From: Aggregatibacter segnis ATCC 33393
GTDB lineage: Bacteria > Pseudomonadota > Gammaproteobacteria > Enterobacterales > Pasteurellaceae
DNA length: 64,000 bases
NCBI RefSeq assembly: GCF_000185305.1
Contig: NZ_GL622200.1
Coordinates: forward strand, 29,994 to 93,993
Direction: 5' to 3'
Within the stretch, counting starts at the first letter, position 1. Each line of letters begins with the position of its first letter. The notes under the pieces were generated by a model. It ran no database searches. It saw nothing but the letters and a program-made list of their open reading frames with translations, and had not been told where the DNA came from. The position numbers and the translations under genes were made by a program. Below, piece after piece: positions 28,161 to 38,300 of the stretch.

Positions 28161-29015
28161 TTATGCCGCTTTTTTCTCAAAGAATTTCATTAATGGCAAT
28201 ATCACCAAACAACAAATTGCACCTACAGCCAAACCGGTAACCAGTGTGGCGATTTGTCCTAAAACGCCTTCAGCGAGGTGAAGATTTCCTAAAAAGTGGT
28301 GAATGGCTTCAACGTTATGCACGAAAATCCCGCCACCGACCAAGAACATCGCCAGGGTGCCAATGAAGCTTAAGGAACGCATGAATTTGGGCATTAAAAA
28401 TAAAACGCCTTTACCGACATGGCTTGTGATGCCGCCTTTTTGCATTAAAAATAAACCGAAATCATCGGCTTTGACGATAAGCGCCACAATGCCGTAAACG
28501 AAAACAGTGATGCCAATTCCAATGAGTGAAAGGGCGATGATTTGCACGGAAATCGGTGATTCGGTAAGTTCACCTAAGGCAATAATAATGATTTCGGCAG
28601 AAAGAATGAAATCTGTGCGTACGGCACCACGAATTTTGGCTTTTTCATTGAAAGCATTTTTTTCGTGATGGTGTTCATGAGCAAAAAATTTATGCAGGAT
28701 TTTTTCCACGCCCTCAAAGCATAAATAGGCTCCGCCGAGCATCAATAAAGGCACGATGAGCGCCGGCAAAAAGGCGGCTAACAACAGTGCGATAGGGATT
28801 AAAATCACCTTATTTACCAAGGAACCTTTTGCAACCGCCCACACAATCGGTAATTCCCGTTCTGCAGTGGCACCAGTCACTTGATTGGCGTTCAACGCCA
28901 AATCATCCCCCACCACACCGACCGTTTTCTTGGCGGCCACTTTGGTCATCACAGACACGTCATCCAATAACGATGCAATATCATCCAATAAAGTAAACAA
29001 TGAGCTAAACGCCAT
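28161..29015 (-). CDS. DUF808 (YedI-like) inner-membrane protein
   Basis: 284 residues with several membrane segments (IPIALLLAAFLPALIVPLLM; FILSAEIIIIALGEL; IGTLAMFLVGGGIFVHNVEA; IATLVTGLAVGAICCLVILPL). The N-terminal block LFTLLDDIASLLDDVSVMTK with VAAKKTVGVVGDDLALNANQ is diagnostic of the DUF808/YedI family. Function unknown. Single gene between two terminators. Confidence 0.88.
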   Translation of the reverse strand: MAFSSLFTLLDDIASLLDDVSVMTKVAAKKTVGVVGDDLALNANQVTGATAERELPIVWAVAKGSLVNKVILIPIALLLAAFLPALIVPLLMLGGAYLCFEGVEKILHKFFAHEHHHEKNAFNEKAKIRGAVRTDFILSAEIIIIALGELTESPISVQIIALSLIGIGITVFVYGIVALIVKADDFGLFLMQKGGITSHVGKGVLFLMPKFMRSLSFIGTLAMFLVGGGIFVHNVEAIHHFLGNLHLAEGVLGQIATLVTGLAVGAICCLVILPLMKFFEKKAA

Positions 29016-29095
29016 TTTCTTTCCTTGTGTTAAAACGAAACAAATAAGCGCATATTGTGGAGAGGAGGACGAGGGGAAGTCAACGGGAATTTACG

Positions 29096-29135
29096 AAAGT
29101 GCGGTCAAAATCTCTCGTGTTTTTGACCGCACTTT
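29096..29135. repeat. Uptake-signal inverted pair
   Basis: AAGTGCGGT at 29097-29105 and ACCGCACTT at 29126-29134, extended by GTCAAAA/TTTTGAC pairing. It marks the boundary between the conserved backbone and the lipoprotein array, and may terminate the last lipoprotein transcript. Confidence 0.8.
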
Positions 29136-29161
29136 TGGTGGATGAGGTATTTACTTTTATA

Positions 29162-29449
29162 TTAGTTTCTATATTTTTTATATTGTTCACATACTTCTTT
29201 GTTTATTGAAGAATCTAATGATAAACACCAATATATTGGTGCCGTAAACCTGTATCCTAAATCATAATAGCAACTTGGATTAACATAAACTTTGCTAGAT
29301 TTCTCATTCACTTTTTTGGAGCAATACATTATGTCTTCATAACTAAGTTTTTTTCCATCTTTTTTCCAATAATAATTTGAATGGGGGGCTCCATTATCTA
29401 TGTAGCACCCAGAGATAACAAAAAATAATAACAATATTAAATTTCTCAT
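29162..29449 (-). CDS. Small cysteine-rich lipoprotein, candidate immunity protein
   Basis: 95 residues; signal peptide MRNLILLLFFVISGC with lipobox ISGC. The mature part has spaced cysteines (MYCSKK; PSCYYDLGYRF; WCLSLD; EVCEQYKKYRN). Its C-terminus resembles that of the lipoprotein at 32003 (DVCDAYNKYRK), indicating paralogy. Furthest member of the array downstream of the exoprotein. AT-rich and unlike the backbone. Function inferred only from context. Confidence 0.6.
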   Translation of the reverse strand: MRNLILLLFFVISGCYIDNGAPHSNYYWKKDGKKLSYEDIMYCSKKVNEKSSKVYVNPSCYYDLGYRFTAPIYWCLSLDSSINKEVCEQYKKYRN

Positions 29450-29503
29450 TTTTTATTTCCTTTATCATTTAATTTTATTGTGTTAAATGAAGGCCCAATA
29501 TTT

Positions 29504-29645
29504 CCCACGATGGCGTGCGTTTCCCAACGTGTGCCCAAAGCATCAATTTCGTTTTATTCAGTTTTTCATCTATTTTCATTAACAACTTTATTCAGTTTGT
29601 CTATTTTAGTTAGATTTAAGCACGTATCAGGAGACGCGCGCTATC
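29504..29645. repeat. Hairpin-ended intergenic repeat, copy A
   Basis: About 142 bases starting CCCACGATGGCG and ending GACGCGCGCTATC, with a GC-rich palindrome at each end and an AT-rich middle containing TTCAGTTTGT. Same arrangement as copies at 30870-31006 and 31844-31986. Each copy lies between two lipoprotein-type genes. Paired outer palindromes resemble a BIME (two inverted REPs). Confidence 0.75.
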
Positions 29646-29670
29646 TGGGTATTTTTTACTTTCTACTTTG

Positions 29671-29856
29671 CTATTGTTCTTTGTTTTCATTTTCACAATA
29701 ATACATGACATGTACATTTCCTTTATATTTCATACATATTTCCCTTCCATTAGCCTCTTTGTACATTTGATTAAGATTATGCCAAGCCTCATCTGAAGAA
29801 TATGAAAGGCAAGATTGAATAAAAATAGTCATAAAGAATATAACTAAAATTTTCAT
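29671..29856 (-). CDS. Very small putative lipoprotein
   Basis: 61 residues from ATG 29856: MKILVIFFMTIFIQSCLSYS, with a hydrophobic signal and lipobox IQSC, then EAWHNLNQMYKEANGREICM and CENENKEQ. A GGA precedes the start; an in-frame ATG at 29871 is less likely. Part of the array; similar in style but without clear sequence identity to its neighbours. Confidence 0.5.
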   Translation of the reverse strand: MKILVIFFMTIFIQSCLSYSSDEAWHNLNQMYKEANGREICMKYKGNVHVMYYCENENKEQ

Positions 29857-29875
29857 TATTTCCATCCCCATAGCT

Positions 29876-29925
29876 AACGCAAGGTGCGTGAACCAAAAAT
29901 TAACGCACGCTAGCTTGCTGATGAA
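29876..29925. repeat. Degenerate palindromic repeat upstream of the 61-residue lipoprotein
   Basis: GCTAACGC at the left and the inverted GCACGCTAGC at the right bracket GTGCGTGAACC and AACGCACGC. It occupies the same intergenic slot as the hairpin-ended repeats but is a shorter, diverged version. Confidence 0.45.
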
Positions 29926-30034
29926 TTAATTTTCTTTCTCTAAAAAAAAGCGCGGTCATTTTTCAGATTGTTTTTAAAATTTAAAAACTCCCAAATTTTT
30001 GACCGCACTCTGTTTAAATAATAAATTCAATGCG

Positions 30035-30385
30035 TTACAAGTTACATTTTCCCTTATCCCACTTAGGATCTTGATAGCCACATTCAGCTGGCCAGTATCG
30101 GTAATATCCCTTTCTTTCCATACAAGATTGAAATTCTTTGTATTTACCAATTTTATTGATATAGTAAAGTTCTTGATCTCCATATTTACTACCGCAGCTA
30201 ACAGCATCTTTCCAACGCTGTTGCTGATCAGTTTTACCTATACTATAAGGCTTTTGATAATGTGCTATAGCTGGCCATAATTTGCCTTTATCAACACAAT
30301 TAACCATTTGTGGAGTATAAAAACATCCGTTTGAATACCAACATCCGTTTAATATAAAACAAAGAAGAAATAAGGTGTATCTCAT
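30035..30385 (-). CDS. Small cysteine-rich lipoprotein (paralogue of the next gene)
   Basis: 116 residues; signal peptide MRYTLFLLCFILNGC (lipobox LNGC). Mature part: YSNGCFYTPQMVNC, YQKPYSIGKTDQQQRW, SCGSKYGD, QSCMERKGYY, ECGYQDP. It aligns along its length with the protein at 30497 (NGC-YT-QMVNC, YQK-SIG-TD-QRW, CG-KYGD, CME-KGY), so it is a tandem duplicate. Candidate immunity or accessory protein by context. Confidence 0.65.
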   Translation of the reverse strand: MRYTLFLLCFILNGCWYSNGCFYTPQMVNCVDKGKLWPAIAHYQKPYSIGKTDQQQRWKDAVSCGSKYGDQELYYINKIGKYKEFQSCMERKGYYRYWPAECGYQDPKWDKGKCNL

Positions 30386-30496
30386 TTTATTTACCTCCTA
30401 TTTTCATCAAAAGTTCAAACATATCTGATGACATTACATCGGACAAAGCAAATAGTGCGGATACTGGAATTACAATAGCAATTATTACTTAGTAGG

Positions 30497-30856
30497 CTAT
30501 TCATTACATATCCCCTTGTTTAAGCCTTTAGGTTCTTTTACACCACATTCTGAGCTGTCAAATATATGATATCCTTTACTTTCCATACAAATACGAAATT
30601 CATTTCGGAAATTTTGGGGTTTAATAACACTCCATAAATTACTATCTCCATATTTAGCTCCACACAATTCAACATCTCTCCAGCGCTGATTTATATCAGT
30701 ACGTCCGATACTATCTGTTTTTTGATAATAAGCGATAGAAGAAAATGGCACTTTATCCATATAGCAATTAACCATTTGCGCTGTATACAGACACCCATTA
30801 TGCCAATAGCAACCATGAAGGAATAATAGAGATATCATAAAAAACTTTTTCATTTT
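30497..30856 (-). CDS. Small cysteine-rich lipoprotein (paralogue of the preceding entry)
   Basis: 119 residues from ATG 30856: MKKFFMISLLFLHGC, lipobox LHGC. Conserved positions with the 30035 protein are NGCLYTAQMVNC, YYQKTDSIGRTD, QRWRDVELCGAKYGD, CMESKGYH and ECGVKEP. The shared cysteines suggest a disulphide-stabilised periplasmic domain. A GGGGGA run upstream is the ribosome site, just inside repeat copy B. Confidence 0.65.
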   Translation of the reverse strand, partial: KMKKFFMISLLFLHGCYWHNGCLYTAQMVNCYMDKVPFSSIAYYQKTDSIGRTDINQRWRDVELCGAKYGDSNLWSVIKPQNFRNEFRICMESKGYHIFDSSECGVKEPKGLNKGICNE

Positions 30857-30869
30857 TATTTCCCCCTCC

Positions 30870-31006
30870 CCCACGCTGGCGCGCGTTTCCTAACGCGCGC
30901 TTAAAACATCAATTTCATTTAATTCAGATTTTCACATTTTTATTAACAACTTCAGTTTGTTTATTTTTAGATAGATACAAGCACACGTCAGGAGACGCGC
31001 GCTATC
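30870..31006. repeat. Hairpin-ended intergenic repeat, copy B
   Basis: CCCACGCTGGCGCGCGTTTC at the left end; GACGCGCGCTATC at the right. Read on the minus strand, GCGCGCGTT-AGGA-AACGCGCGC is a perfect 9-bp hairpin and GATAGCGCGCGTC opens the repeat. It lies between the 119-residue lipoprotein and the 156-residue membrane protein. Confidence 0.75.
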
Positions 31007-31015
31007 TAAGAGCTA

Positions 31016-31486
31016 CTATTTAAAAAATAAAATTTGTATAAGACAAACAATAATCCCTATAAAAATACCTATTTTTATAGAAGGATTTCTAAAAAAATAA
31101 AACCATTTTTCCTTTGTTGTATTTTTAAATAAATATTCATCATCAGAATGGATATATGTATCTTCTAAAGAGTTATATGTCTCACCCTCATCCCCACGAA
31201 CTCTAGTGCCATCATTTAATTTTTCAGCAATAGAAATTAGCTTTTTTATACAATTATCATCCGTGGTATTAATGTAATATTCACCCTCAATACCTTCAGT
31301 ATAAAAAATAGTAAAAGAAGGATCATTTTTATCATAATAGAATTCCAAAACTCCATTTTCATTTAACTCTTCCTTTATATTGAATTCTCTAAATAAAAAC
31401 TCTCTAAACTTTTCTTTATTCATGATTAGTTTAGAAGAAATATCTTTTTTATCCGTATTAACTAAAGAAACATGATAAGCCATCAT
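31016..31486 (-). CDS. Hypothetical protein with a C-terminal membrane anchor
   Basis: 156 residues with no signal peptide. The N-terminal region is soluble and charged (NKEKFREFLFREFNIKEEL; YYDKNDPSFTIFYTEG), and one C-terminal helix ends the protein (IGIFIGIIVCLIQILFFK). No domain recognised. The only member of the array that is not a lipoprotein; a tail-anchored inner-membrane protein could be an immunity protein for a membrane-active toxin, but this is speculative. Confidence 0.55.
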   Translation of the reverse strand: MMAYHVSLVNTDKKDISSKLIMNKEKFREFLFREFNIKEELNENGVLEFYYDKNDPSFTIFYTEGIEGEYYINTTDDNCIKKLISIAEKLNDGTRVRGDEGETYNSLEDTYIHSDDEYLFKNTTKEKWFYFFRNPSIKIGIFIGIIVCLIQILFFK

Positions 31487-31512
31487 TTATCCTCTTTTTT
31501 ACTGTTATTACC

Positions 31513-31664
31513 CCCACGATGGCGCAAGCGTCTTCGCTTGTGCCTATCAACTAAAAGTGCGGTCACAAAATCCAAAGGATTTTGAACATTGGTTCTCCCA
31601 ACGTTTATGGGTAAAATTCGCAATGTTTTTATTAAACAGCACCAGCGTGGACGCTGGCGCTATC
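31513..31664. repeat. Hairpin-ended repeat, divergent copy D
   Basis: Left palindrome GGCGCAAGCGTCTTCGCTTG and right palindrome CACCAGCGTGGACGCTGG both end in CTATC like the other copies, but the middle differs and contains a full uptake signal (31554-31562) and a CAAAATCC/GGATTTTG dyad. It overlaps the 3' end of the lipoprotein gene at 31547-31834. Confidence 0.65.
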
Positions 31665-31834
31665 TGGTGAATTTTTTCAAAACATTTATTTTTTAATTCT
31701 GCTGATGCTTTAACTTTACTTTCTCTGTGTTCCCAGTATGCCATTTTATCTATGGTATAACTTTCCCTATAAGTAAACATTGTCCAACATCCTGATAAAA
31801 AACAAGAAATAATAACAATACTTAAAAATTTCAT
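31547..31834 (-). CDS. Small lipoprotein with a 3' end made of repeat sequence
   Basis: 95 residues: MKFLSIVIISCFLSGC (lipobox LSGC), then WTMFTYRESYTIDKMAYWEH and KNKCFEKIHQ. From about residue 57 (IAPASTLVLF...) the frame is encoded by repeat copy D, and the last residues (CDRTFS) by an uptake signal read as codons. The original C-terminus has probably been replaced, so the gene may be a remnant. Confidence 0.45.
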   Translation of the reverse strand: MKFLSIVIISCFLSGCWTMFTYRESYTIDKMAYWEHRESKVKASAELKNKCFEKIHQIAPASTLVLFNKNIANFTHKRWENQCSKSFGFCDRTFS

Positions 31835-31843
31835 CTTTCTTTT

Positions 31844-31986
31844 CCCTACGCTGGCGCGGGTTTCCTAACGCGCTCCCAAAACATCCATTTTATTTAATCG
31901 GGTCTTCACTCTTTTTATTAATAACTTCAGTTTGTTTATTTTTTTGTTAGATATATACAAGCACGCGTTGGGAGACGTGCGCTATC
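31844..31986. repeat. Hairpin-ended intergenic repeat, copy C
   Basis: About 143 bases from CCCTACGCTGGCGCGGG to GGAGACGTGCGCTATC with the same AT-rich middle (ACTTCAGTTTGTTTATTTTT) as copy B. It lies between the truncated lipoprotein and the lipoprotein adjoining the exoprotein gene. Confidence 0.75.
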
Positions 31987-32002
31987 TAGGGGTAGAGCAT
32001 TT

Positions 32003-32350
32003 TCATTTCCTATATTTATTATAAGCATCACAAACATCCTTTAATCTAGAGCAATAAGTGCTAAACATTTTCACTTTAAAAACAAATCCATTCTCATATA
32101 AACACTGTCCTTTTATCTGGCGTATTTTACCTATATGATTAATATATTCCGTATCAATCCTATCAGAAAAACTATTCCTTCCTATAATACTAAATGAAGC
32201 ATATTTTGAGCATTTTTCAAGCATCTCTACGGGAGCATCTTCCCCTGTTGTTTTATCTATCCATTTAGCATCATCATCTGGTATAGAGTACAGAGGAACA
32301 AACATACATGACGATATAAATAAACAAAATAAAATAGTCATATATTTCAT
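32003..32350 (-). CDS. Small lipoprotein directly after the exoprotein gene, primary immunity candidate
   Basis: 115 residues: MKYMTILFCLFISSC (lipobox ISSC) then cysteine-spaced domain (EKCSKY; GQCLYENGFVF; TYCSRLKDVCDAYNKYRK). It starts 3 bp after the stop of the 2278-residue exoprotein, and its AAGGAG ribosome site overlaps the last exoprotein codons, so translation is coupled. In cdiBAI-type loci this is the immunity position. A lipid-anchored, periplasm-facing immunity protein would fit a toxin acting on membrane or periplasmic targets. Confidence 0.65.
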   Translation of the reverse strand: MKYMTILFCLFISSCMFVPLYSIPDDDAKWIDKTTGEDAPVEMLEKCSKYASFSIIGRNSFSDRIDTEYINHIGKIRQIKGQCLYENGFVFKVKMFSTYCSRLKDVCDAYNKYRK

Positions 32351-32353
32351 AAA

Positions 32354-35300
32354 TTACTCCTTATCAAAAGAATTGAATTTTCTATTAAAATCTAAAGGAT
32401 AAATGTTTTTTATAATTTCCTCTGTTTTTATCCATTTATCGTCTTTATCCCTAAGTTTATAAATATATTTCAAGTTATTTATATTCTGATTAGCCTCTGA
32501 ATGCGCTTGACCAAATGACAAACCCTCCACCTGTTTAGCATTCGGATTATTCCCAATAAATAGCCCACCTAATCCAGAGTAGACCACATCTCCTTTCACT
32601 CCGTGATATTCGGTATTGACGCTTCCAAACAATTGTTTCGCTTGTTTATCTACTCCCTCTGATGGATAGGAGCCTCCTAAATGCAAGAAATTCACTTTTG
32701 TATTGTCATACCGATTTCCTACATATTCCGACCAATTCAGCATATTTTTATTCCCTGAAACGCCTAGACTATGCGCCACATTATTCGCACTTATCGCCTC
32801 TTTTCCTTGGGCGATTCTATGTGCATTATATTCATTTAGTTTTTTAGTAATTTGAGCATGATCTCTTGTGGCATTTGAGGCACCAAATACACTTGGCAAA
32901 TTTGCCCACGCCCTAAAACGCTCAAATCCTGTGAAGATAAACTCATTGAGATAGTTAGTACTACCTCGATTTAAAATAACAGCCGTTTCATCAATCGACG
33001 ATAAGTCTTTATCATATAAAATCGCACTCGATACTTTATCTTCTCTCTTTAAATTTAACATCCCCGCTGTTGCAACTTTACTGAGTAATTGTGCTTGTTC
33101 ATCTGTAAGGAGGTCATTGCTATAAATAATACGTTTTAATGCTTGTGAATTATCGGTTTCAAAATCTAAACAGTTTATATGATTACAATTTTCTGTTTTC
33201 TTTTGAATGGAAAATACGGAATCTTCATTTTTTTCCATTTGATAATAGATTTCATCACCCACACTATTAACATTTTCCATAAATTTTGTCGCCACGCTTA
33301 AATTACGTTCTAAGTCGGACTTGATCGATTCAATATCCGCTTTAGCTAATTTTTGATGACGATTTTCCTGATTTAAGGCTTTAATCGTTTCATTAATAGA
33401 TTTTCCAGTTAATTGCTCTTGCGCTTCCTTGTCTCTAATTATGAGATTTTTGGTGTTAATTGAACTTGTTGTAACGCCATGTTCATTATCTTTGTCACTT
33501 ACTTGTCCGAAAAGTCCGCTAATGAGCCCTTTTGCTACGCCCCAGTTCCCTTGAGAGCCAATGCCGGCGATTCCTCCGGTTTCCACTTTTCCGCTTCCAT
33601 CAGCGTTATTTTTGCCGATTTTTTGCAATTCGACACCACCGATTTCTTTTGGCGCATTTCCACCACCTATGGTAACACTTCCTCCAACACCAAATCCTTT
33701 CGCATTGTGGTTAGAGTAATTTTCGATATCTGAATGTGTAATTGTTCCTGTACTAAAACGATTTTTCCCTTCGTTTTCTGCTGTCTGAGTTGAGGTAACG
33801 AGAGCACCTTTTAAATTAGAATGTTTCTCCACATTCACATCATAGCCATCATCACCTGCATAGATGCCCGCCTGTTCATTCACACTCGCATGATCAGCAT
33901 TGATTTTCGATTTACTGAAACTACCGCCTGCGGCAAAACCATAGCCTACCGTCACACTACCACTTACATTCGTTTGTTTGCCATCATAGCTAGATTTATC
34001 TTGCAAACTTTTGATATTCAAGTTTTCGGCATTGACTTCAACGCGTTTACCTTTTACTTGGCTCCCAATAAGGTTTGTATCACCACCGCTTTGTATTGTG
34101 GTTTGGCTGTTGGCGTCACCCACGTGGCTTGCCACATAAGAGGTTTCATCGCTATTACCATAGCCTTTACCTCGGTTTCCTCCCACGGTAATCCCGGCGG
34201 CAACGCCATTCCCAAACTTCACAGCCACTCCCACGTTAAAGCCGCTTGATTTATTGGTGCTGCGTTCTTTGTGTGTTTGTTCGGCAGCCGTGATGTTGAT
34301 GTCATTGTCAGCCCCCAAGAAGGTCCCTTGTTTACCGGAGACATCCGAACCATTAATGGTGATGTTGGATGCTTTGCCTGCCCCTGTGGCAACAATATTC
34401 ACTTTGCCGCCTGCATTCACTTGTGCTGTAGCCGCCGTTTTGCCTTCGGTATGCGTTTTCGATTCGCTTTTTTGTTGGCCGTAAGTGATTTGAATTCCCA
34501 CCATAGAATCCATTCCTTCGCTACCATTCATGACGTTGCTTAAGGCATTTTGTGCTTGACCGACAGCTTGTCCTGCACGATAAGCGTCAAATCCGGTATT
34601 AACCGCAGACATCGCATTAATTCGATTATTCTTACTGTTGCCTGTTTGTTGCGCGCTTTTGATAGTGCTTTGTACAGCTTGTAATGCAGATAAAATAGGG
34701 GAGGTAATCGCAATCGTTAACCCTTTTTGTTCGAAGGTTTGTTTCATATTGCTTTCGTATTTATCATCCGCTGCTTTAATGGTAGCTTGTTGGGCAAGAA
34801 TATCAACATTGCCTTTGGCGCTACTGACCGCACTTGCGGTTTGAGTGTAGCGGTTTTCAGCAATGAATCGGGTGTCGTGATTGAGGCTACCGACTTGGCT
34901 ACCGGAGGCGTAAAGTCTGGTTTGGTCGGTTTCCAGAGTTTGTTTTTGGCTACCAAAGGTGACACCAATGCCACCGCCAAGCATGCCTGATTTTTTCTTG
35001 CTGTAAAAATCTTCTGAATATACGCGGTTCTCTGCTTCTCTAATATCAATATTTTTTCCTTGTGCGGTGAATCCATTTTCTGCCACAAGGTTGCTTCCTT
35101 GCACTTTAATATTGCCATTATTGGATTGAAGGTGAATTTTATCAGCATCGATCATGGAAGCTTCAGCAAGGTCATAATCATGACGGTGTTTGGCGGTGAT
35201 CGTTTTTTTGCTAACCAAACCGCGATCGGTTGTTTTTATTGCACTATTTAAGTGTTCTTTCACCCGTCCTTCGTGAATATCGATATTGCCTTGTGCTGCA

Positions 35301-38300
35301 ATGGTCGTTTCAGCGTCAGAATGTAGTTGATTTCCTGTGACGGTGATGTTTTGACCGGCAATATACTGTGCATTTCCTTTGACTTGAATTTGATTACCGA
35401 TTTGGTTTTCTTGATCCAATAAATAATAGTTATCCGCATTCATACGGTAATGTTCTTTGTTAATACGACTCACCGTACCGAGCTCTAAATCGCCCTTTGC
35501 ATAAAATGCAGCATCACCGGCAATATTGGCACGGATTCCTTTTACCACAATATTTTCATCGGCATGAACCTGAAGTTTGCCGTTCTTGTCGGTGAGATTA
35601 AGTTCAGCCGCTTTGCTAATGTCTTTTTTATAAAAGTCACCGGTATCTTTTGTTTCGGATAACTTGCTTTCAAAGCGAAGGTTTTTCGCATGGGCAGCCA
35701 GATTATCTTTTGCTTCAAAGGTTCCCCCTAGATTTAAAAGCTCATTCTCTGCACTAAGAGAAAGGTGATTTGCCTGTAATCGTCCTTCGTTGTTTTTGAT
35801 ATTTTGGGCAGTTATGGAGAGAGAGCTATTGCCTAAAATCGTGCCTGAATTGTCGACCTGATTCATACCGCGAATAATGACCTGATGGGCAGAAATCAGG
35901 CTTCCTTCTCCATTAATTTTGCTGTTTCTACGAGAAAGGTAAACTTTCGGCGCGAGAACATTGATTTTCTCACCGTTAGGTAATTGTGTTTCGCGTTTTT
36001 CAAACCAAACTAAATCACTTGTTAGTTCCTTCATTTGCGCTGCCGTGAGCGCCACGCCCGGGGTTAAATTCCACTTCTTGGCATAATACAGGCCGTTATC
36101 CATTAAAGCTTTATATTGTTCATAATCAGATGTATAGCCCTCTAAAAAGCGGCGTCCTGTGAGTTGATTGATTTGTTCGTTAATGAGACGTTGCTCATAG
36201 AATCCATCCCCTAGGCGTTTAAGCATATTTTGTGGATCAGCACGCAGTGCATGGAACATATAATCGCTACTTAGCCATTGTCGTTTATCGGCGAAACGCG
36301 GATCGGTTTCAACAATATAGTGGCTATCGGCATGAGGATTAATTTTATACAAACTTTGATTTGGTAAACGTAGCGTGTTTTCAACGGGGCTTATTACGTT
36401 TGCCGGCGTGTGTGCTGCAACGGAGGTATTGTCACTTTCTTTTCTGACCGCTTCCGGATCGCCAATGTGGTTTTTAACCACATTAAAGTTAAAGTGTTCT
36501 GTCGGATGGGCGACTTCATAATGCTTATGGTCTGTGTCTTTATGCCCATGGGATTTCTTTAGTCCACGACTACGATAGTGAACCCATTTAAAAACTGAGC
36601 CTTTATCAAGACGATCAATGTTGCCGATCACATCTTCATTAATTAAGGTGGCACTGCCCTCTGAAAGGGTTTGATGGGACAGATTTTGTGTGATCGATTG
36701 TTCACCGAGAATCAAGCTCTTGCCGACCAGCAGTTTGCTGTATTGGTTTTTGAGATGATCACCGATTAAAGTAAGATGACCGCCAATCAGTATTTTTCCC
36801 GGTGTTTGAACATCAATTTTGGATGTTTTGGTTGTTCTGTTATAGCGCCAGCCAATCCAGTCATTTTGATATTGCGTTGGGCGACCATCATAAAATTGAA
36901 ACCACGCTTCTGAGCGTTTTTTATTCCAAGCAAAAATACCGTCTTTATCTACCGTAAAACGCTGACTGTCAGTTGTTTTTGCAACTTGGTGAAAATATTC
37001 GCGAGATTCGTTGATGCCTAATTTGAGGTGTAAATCCGTATTGAGTAATGTAGTGGTATTGATTTTTCCATCGCCCATTGCTTCAATGATGCCACTGCCG
37101 TTAATGATCTCTTTGGCACGCCCGACCGCTTCGCCGTTTTCCGATAATGTTCCTCCGATGTGTAAATCACCCAGGCTAAAAATGAAACTTTGATCAAGGT
37201 TTTTCAGCGTATTGATGCCAAAATCAAGGCGTTTTCGTGCAGCGATAGTGGCTGATGAACCCCCTTCCTTGGCATTCGTTAAATGAGTGGCGGCAAAAGA
37301 AAGTTGATCGCCATAAATACGTCCTGTGCCGATATTATTTAGGCTTTCCCCTTCAATTCGTGTAGTTTCGCCATCGATGAGTCCTCGGTTAGTGAAAAGT
37401 GCGGTGGAAATTTGCGTTGTTTTTGAGGAAATCTCTGCTGCTTGGGTGTTTTCTATTTCGGTGGCGTGAATATTGACGCGATGGCCAATGTTTAATTTGC
37501 TTTTATTGGTGAATTTCCCCTCAGTAGTGAAACGTAAATCACCGTTGACCTGAAAGGCGTTATTAAGCTCAATACCGTCTGTTAAGGCAATGTCTGCATT
37601 ACCTGTAGTACTGATGTTTCCTTCATTTTGTAATGTTTTGGCGGTTAACGTTACGTGTTTTCCGGCATGTATTTTCCCTTCCGCGTTATTCATATTCGCG
37701 TGGGATTTATCGCCATAAATGTCTAATTGCTCGGCGGAGAGAATATCGCCTTGTCGATTATCTAATGTGCTTGTGACATTCAATGTTCCGCGTTGGGTTG
37801 CATAAATACCGCCAGACTGGTTGTTAATCTGTTGTGCGGTTAGGGTAACTTGAGCCGCTTGTATCCCTTGGGTCGGATTTGTCGTGTTCTTTGTGCCTCG
37901 ATTATCCAAGGTATTAGCCTGAACAAGGATGTTATTTGTAGCGACAATGAGTGAGCCTTCCTCGGAGACCTTACGATTATCGACATGAGCCGCATCGATT
38001 TGAATTTGTTTACCAGCTAAGGTGCCTTGGCGGTTATCTAGGTTTTTTGACTTCAGATGTTGCTTTTCTTTTGTGTGAATAGTGCCGCGATTTTCAATGT
38101 TTTCACTTGATTGAAGCTGGATATTCCCTTGTGCACCGATAAACCCTTGGTTCACAACATGACCTTTGGCATCAATGACGACTTCGCCGGCAGACGCCCC
38201 AATGTGCCCGGCATGGTTGACGCCAAGTCCTTGCTCAGTGCCGATTAAGTGAATTTTTTCTGCATACATCCCACCGAGATGGGTCACATCTAATGCAAAG

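Noticed and set aside
29480..29701. 73-residue plus-strand frame across repeat copy A
   Set aside because: Lies entirely on the intergenic repeat and its flanks, opposite to the gene direction of the array, with no ribosome site.
29504..31986. CRISPR-like repeats in the lipoprotein region
   Set aside because: The repeat units are about 140 bases, only four copies, and are separated by whole genes rather than short spacers of even length.
33479..35251. Several plus-strand frames opposite the exoprotein gene
   Set aside because: All antisense to the long repetitive exoprotein; none shows a recognisable domain or initiation context.
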